From Spisula solida (Eukaryota; Mollusca; Bivalvia; Venerida; Mactridae): a DNA stretch of 64,000 nt. Shown piece after piece: positions 60,647 through 64,000 of the stretch (the first letter of the stretch is position 1; every line of letters starts with the position of its first letter). Position numbers and translations under genes: made by a program. A model generated the notes under the pieces. It was not told the origin of the DNA, did not search any database, and saw only the letters and a program-made list of their open reading frames with translations. The stretch covers positions 10,870,089-10,934,088 of the forward strand of contig OX365956.1 in assembly GCA_947247005.1 (NCBI GenBank), read 5' to 3'.

Positions 60647-62014
60647 CTATTCAAAAACAAATATTTTCAAATACAAATCATTCTTCACTTTATTTTTATC
60701 ATTTTCAAATAAAACATGACTTAAAGCACATAATGTTACAAAAACAATAATAAACAATAAAACAATATGGACAATGTTCTCCGAAATAAAGAAAAAAACC
60801 TTCTCCACTAAAAATTCTGAAGAGCTTGACTTCTGCAGTGCTTTTGAAGTCACTATTTCTTCACAATCTAAAGTTATTCTAGCTTCTGGTAAAATGGAGA
60901 AACATATTATATAAGGAGTGCCCTCATCCAAGTTTTTCAGTCTAAAGCTTCCAGCAGTCAATGGTATCACAATTTTTCGGACATCTTTGCTTTTCCCAAA
61001 TGTATGGAAACGAATTTCAATTGAGCTTGTTGGATGTTTTGTAATTTCTGTCCACTTTACCAACACTGAATGAATGCTAACTTCCTCCACCCAAGCTCGT
61101 ATTTCAATCTCAGAATTATGGTTCGCAGTTCTGACATTGATCGAAGCTTCACTACTTTTACGATCATCAGATTCAGTACATTTAAAGTCTCCATCTTCCA
61201 ACACATCCCAACCTTTCGCACTCAGATTTTCGGGACAAAAACATGAAGGAATAAATTTTTCAATGTCAATATGTGTTACATATTTTAACAAATACATTCT
61301 TGTATTAAACCATTCTTTTAGCCAAGTAATCTTACAATCACATCTGAACGGATTTTTTCCGATTAAAACAACTCTTTGTGGATATAGAATTGAACTGAAA
61401 GTTTCTGGTAATGTAGTGATATGGTTACTAGATGCATCAAACCAGTCTAACATAGGCATGGCAGCTGGTAGCGTTATTAAAATGTTGTTCGAAATGTCTA
61501 AAAACTTAAGCTCCATCATATCAGCAAAGACATTATCAGGTAACTGCATTAGTTTATTATGGGAAAGATTTATTTTTTCTATATAAATCAATCCTTTAAA
61601 TGATGTTTCATGGAGCTCTTTAATCTGATTATGGCTAGCATTTAGAATCTTCAACTGTCCAAATAACTTGTAGTAACTTAGTGTAATCATTTCCGTTAAT
61701 GATGCATTGCTTACATCATAAACATGGATTATGTCAATATTGTCATTCACATGGTCCAAGACATTGAGATTATGTTGTTGGATATTAGAACAGTTTAACA
61801 CATTAACAGAGCCAGCATGATAGTAATCACATTCTGTCATATGTTTCACATTTACATTGTATTCTATATCGGCACAAGTCGTACCATCCTGACTCTTTGG
61901 GTCATCTTCATAAATATGTTTGTCTGTTGCCAAGGTTATTGTCAATATCCAAACAAAAACATGTATAACAATCCACACAATGACTGTTGGTTTAGTTGCT
62001 GAATCTCCAGCCAT
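60647..62014 (-). CDS. LRR plus fibronectin III single-pass membrane protein
   Basis: 455 aa in one exon. ATG 62014-62012 immediately follows an acceptor (attgtttcag), so a 5' UTR intron is likely; a possible UTR exon ends at 63184 with gtaaga. Residues 11-29 form a signal peptide or anchor (VIVWIVIHVFVWILTITLA). Leucine-rich repeats span about 97-215 (LKILNASHNQIKELHETSF, INLSHNKLMQLPDNVF, FLDISNNILITLP). An LRR C-terminal cap follows (NPFRCDCKITWLKEW to DFKC, 221-279). A fibronectin III-like domain lies at about 304-390, a transmembrane helix at about 412-436 (IVHIVLLFIIVFVTLCAL), and a short basic cytoplasmic tail ends the protein. The layout resembles LRIT/LRFN-type cell-surface proteins used in adhesion or receptor roles. 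No TIR domain is present. Orthology not assigned. Confidence 0.88.
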   Translation of the reverse strand: MAGDSATKPTVIVWIVIHVFVWILTITLATDKHIYEDDPKSQDGTTCADIEYNVNVKHMTECDYYHAGSVNVLNCSNIQQHNLNVLDHVNDNIDIIHVYDVSNASLTEMITLSYYKLFGQLKILNASHNQIKELHETSFKGLIYIEKINLSHNKLMQLPDNVFADMMELKFLDISNNILITLPAAMPMLDWFDASSNHITTLPETFSSILYPQRVVLIGKNPFRCDCKITWLKEWFNTRMYLLKYVTHIDIEKFIPSCFCPENLSAKGWDVLEDGDFKCTESDDRKSSEASINVRTANHNSEIEIRAWVEEVSIHSVLVKWTEITKHPTSSIEIRFHTFGKSKDVRKIVIPLTAGSFRLKNLDEGTPYIICFSILPEARITLDCEEIVTSKALQKSSSSEFLVEKVFFFISENIVHIVLLFIIVFVTLCALSHVLFENDKNKVKNDLYLKIFVFE

Positions 62015-62150
62015 CTGAAACAATATTGTCCACAGTTACAAAGAATACATGAGATCTTTGACAGTTATCATTATAAGCTTTGAACTTGTATATATCTTCA
62101 AATATATTTTTCTAAATGTGTGGCTTTTACATGCCCCACAAAAGGTAAGT

Positions 62151-62409
62151 AGGTGGCTCCACTTGCACCAGAACACCCAACTGTGGTTTAAATTATGTCA
62201 AAATAAGTTTTAAGCCCACACAATCCAAACACAAACTCAAAAATACAAATTTATGGACTAGGCCCCGTTCATAATTGTCTATAATAGACAAACTACGAAC
62301 GGGACATGTCAATAAATCTGCGGGTTTGTGTTTGGCTTGATTTGGTTTAAAACTTATTTTGACATAATTTAAACCAAAGTTTGGTGTTCTGGTGCCAGTG
62401 GGTGGCTCA
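62151..62409. mobile_element. MITE with about 65-70 bp inverted arms
   Basis: Left arm aggtggctccacttgcacca through aaattatgtcaaaataagtt; right arm is its complement, ending ctggtgccagtgggtggct. The loop includes taggccccgttcataattgt. Lies just upstream of the LRR gene, in its inferred 5' UTR intron. Confidence 0.8.
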
Positions 62410-62569
62410 TAAGATTTTCTCTTGTACACCTACCAGTAAAATCCTAAGGAGCAACAGAGCATCGAACCCAGACCTTCAGCGTGACAAGTGGACGCAATTA
62501 ACCACATGCATTGCCAAAGACCAAATAGTGACAAGTGACCTATTAACACAGTATTATTACTACACTCTT

Positions 62570-62880
62570 CTACGCTTCTCAGAGTTTCCCACTTAACTCG
62601 AGATGAACTGGTTGGAAACTCAGAGATACTCTTACGGGTATCACTGATATATACATCGTGCACGTCAGGCCTAGAAACTAACTTTTTTGGCCACTGGTCC
62701 GACAGAGCAAAAGCGTCAAATTTGTAAATAGGACAGTTACTGGTCCTCCAGAATTTTCACTGGTCCTTCTGGATTTTCACTGGTCTCGGACCAGCCAGTG
62801 TTAGTGTCGAGCCCTGCATGTTAAAGAACCAATGAATCTGTTCGGAAAGAGCTAGGGCAGCATGCCCTGACACTGAATCA
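62570..62880 (+). mobile_element. SINE family 2 body, with nested insert
   Basis: Shares gagtttcccacttaactcga and ttaaagaaccaatgaatctg with the 32880-33210 element. Between them about 145 bp (62671-62817, rich in cactggtcc) interrupts the match, suggesting a nested insertion. Confidence 0.55.
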
Positions 62881-63183
62881 CTAGGGTTTTAATCACATAG
62901 TATTCTATGTATACGGTCTATATAAATCTAATTTCTAATGACTTTCATACAAGACATATAGATGTTGTCATGCTGAGCAAATGTTTGGTACGAAATATCG
63001 GGTACGAATATAGACAGACTGGTACGAAATATTCTGAGGACGAATAACGAATTCAATAAATTTCAAGAAAATCACACTATTACCTCAAAAACGTGTTCTG
63101 ATAAGAATGTAAATGATCAATAAATAATAAATACGCCCGAACTGTCTGTGACAGGCTGTAAAGTCTTACAAAATTGTCTTACT

Positions 63184-63300
63184 TTCGGAATTAACGTCTA
63201 CGTCGAGGGACGCTTGTTTCATACTGAGCGCTTCAATCACCCTGACGCCGGATAGGAAGTTGACTGGAATTTTGCAGTTTTTCAATTTAATCAGGTAATA
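63184..63300 (-). other. Candidate 5' UTR exon of the LRR gene
   Basis: A CpG-containing minus-strand stretch ends attccgaaa/gtaaga, a good donor at 63184/63183, about 1.2 kb upstream of the acceptor before the ATG. The transcription start is not visible. Confidence 0.3.
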
Positions 63301-63610
63301 TATCATCTTTTTCCTTGGATTTCGATCATTTTGGTAAGAAATATACTTAAACAAACCAATGGATACTTTTATTTAGTTGAAATCTCTTTTATATGTGAAT
63401 TTTGTTTCTAAAGATTTGAAGTAGTATTCGGATGTTATATATCCGGATAAACAATATCTTATGACTTACTTGTCCCATTATTTTTTACGATTCGAACACA
63501 GATCTACTTAACGGTGCTATCTACTAGCCATGCGAAATACGAATGCATTCTACCACTCCACTATCACAACAACCACGAAGAAAATTAAACTAATAACATA
63601 TAGGCAGTGG

Positions 63611-63706
63611 CTAGTCGTCCGGCACCGGACGACTAGACAGCGAAATTAGTCGTCCGGCGCCGGACGACTAGACAGCGAAATTAGTCTTCCGTCAGTGGAC
63701 TACTAG
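63611..63706. repeat. Tandem 36-bp unit with perfect GC-rich palindromes
   Basis: ctagtcgtccgg-ca-ccggacgactag (63611-63636) and tagtcgtccggc-gccggacgacta (63647-63670) are perfect or near-perfect palindromes, spaced by acagcgaaat. A third, diverged copy follows at 63683-63706. Confidence 0.9.
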
Positions 63707-64000
63707 CAAACGCTATGTGTATTGGCTAGAGAACCGTCATTCTTTTTCTACGCATTATGTATCTACCTTATAATAAAGGTTATAATAAACTACGAATATA
63801 GGCAAGACATGCCAATTCCTTATCTGCAACCATAGGTCCGTATATTGTCCGCCATATTGGAATGGTATAAACTGGCACGAATTATACTTCATGCTGAAAA
63901 AATAAAACTGCTGTGTAAGGTAATTAGCAGTTTGGAATGTCACTGGTTATATAATAGTGTGAAAACAATGTTGCCGTTTATAAATGTTATCATGGTAGAC
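63707..64000. other. No gene recognised at the right edge
   Basis: AT-rich sequence with short open frames only; nothing supported. Confidence 0.5.

Noticed and set aside
61074..61586. 170-aa plus-strand frame opposite the LRR gene
   Set aside because: Antisense of a convincing LRR coding exon; no domain of its own.

Overview
The window is eukaryotic, intron-rich, AT-rich DNA, most likely from a bivalve or another mollusc. The evidence is the split genes with GT-AG introns, the very dense minisatellites, MITEs and SINE-like elements, a decayed LINE, two dispersed repeats of a kind I associate with bivalve genomes (one carrying 'gagcataactct', the other 'gaccttgacc...'), and a von Willebrand D/EGF secreted protein beside a BIVM orthologue. 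The species call is inference. No bacterial, phage or CRISPR-like features were seen.

Layout. (1) 1-845, minus: 5' end of a C2H2 zinc-finger array gene that runs off the left edge. (2) 4002-9132, plus: a three-exon gene for a secreted protein of about 333 aa, with a signal peptide, a LamG-like jelly-roll domain and a PAN/Apple domain. (3) 9852-35452, minus: a complete 23-exon gene for a secreted protein of about 1136 aa resembling VWDE (von Willebrand factor D and EGF domain protein), rebuilt exon by exon with consistent splice phases. It converges on gene 2. (4) 37.6-39.07 kb, minus: a 5'-truncated non-LTR retrotransposon. (5) 42321-57074, plus: a complete nine-exon BIVM orthologue of about 647 aa. 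(6) 60647-62014, minus: a 455-aa membrane protein with leucine-rich repeats and a fibronectin III domain, coded in one exon directly after a 3' splice site.

Non-coding space is filled with mobile and tandem repeats: tRNA-headed SINEs, a TTAA-flanked element, a TA-flanked pogo/Tigger-like element, several foldback MITEs, and minisatellites with units of 22 to 62 bp.

The most unusual signal is that three minisatellites, in two neighbouring genes, are tandem duplications of a splice junction. A 43-bp unit holding a 3' splice site is repeated 13 times before the PAN exon. A 32-bp unit holding a branch-point-like motif and 3' splice site is repeated about 23 times before exon 7 of the VWDE-like gene. 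A 61/62-bp unit holding the end of exon 9 and a gtaagt donor gives six in-series donors. In the two cases I translated, using a non-authentic copy leads to a stop codon. Other notable signals are a series of short hairpins whose stems covary (15.45-16.02 kb), a twin ten-cysteine module at the C-terminus of the VWDE-like protein, and a phase-compatible candidate alternative exon at 4195-4508.
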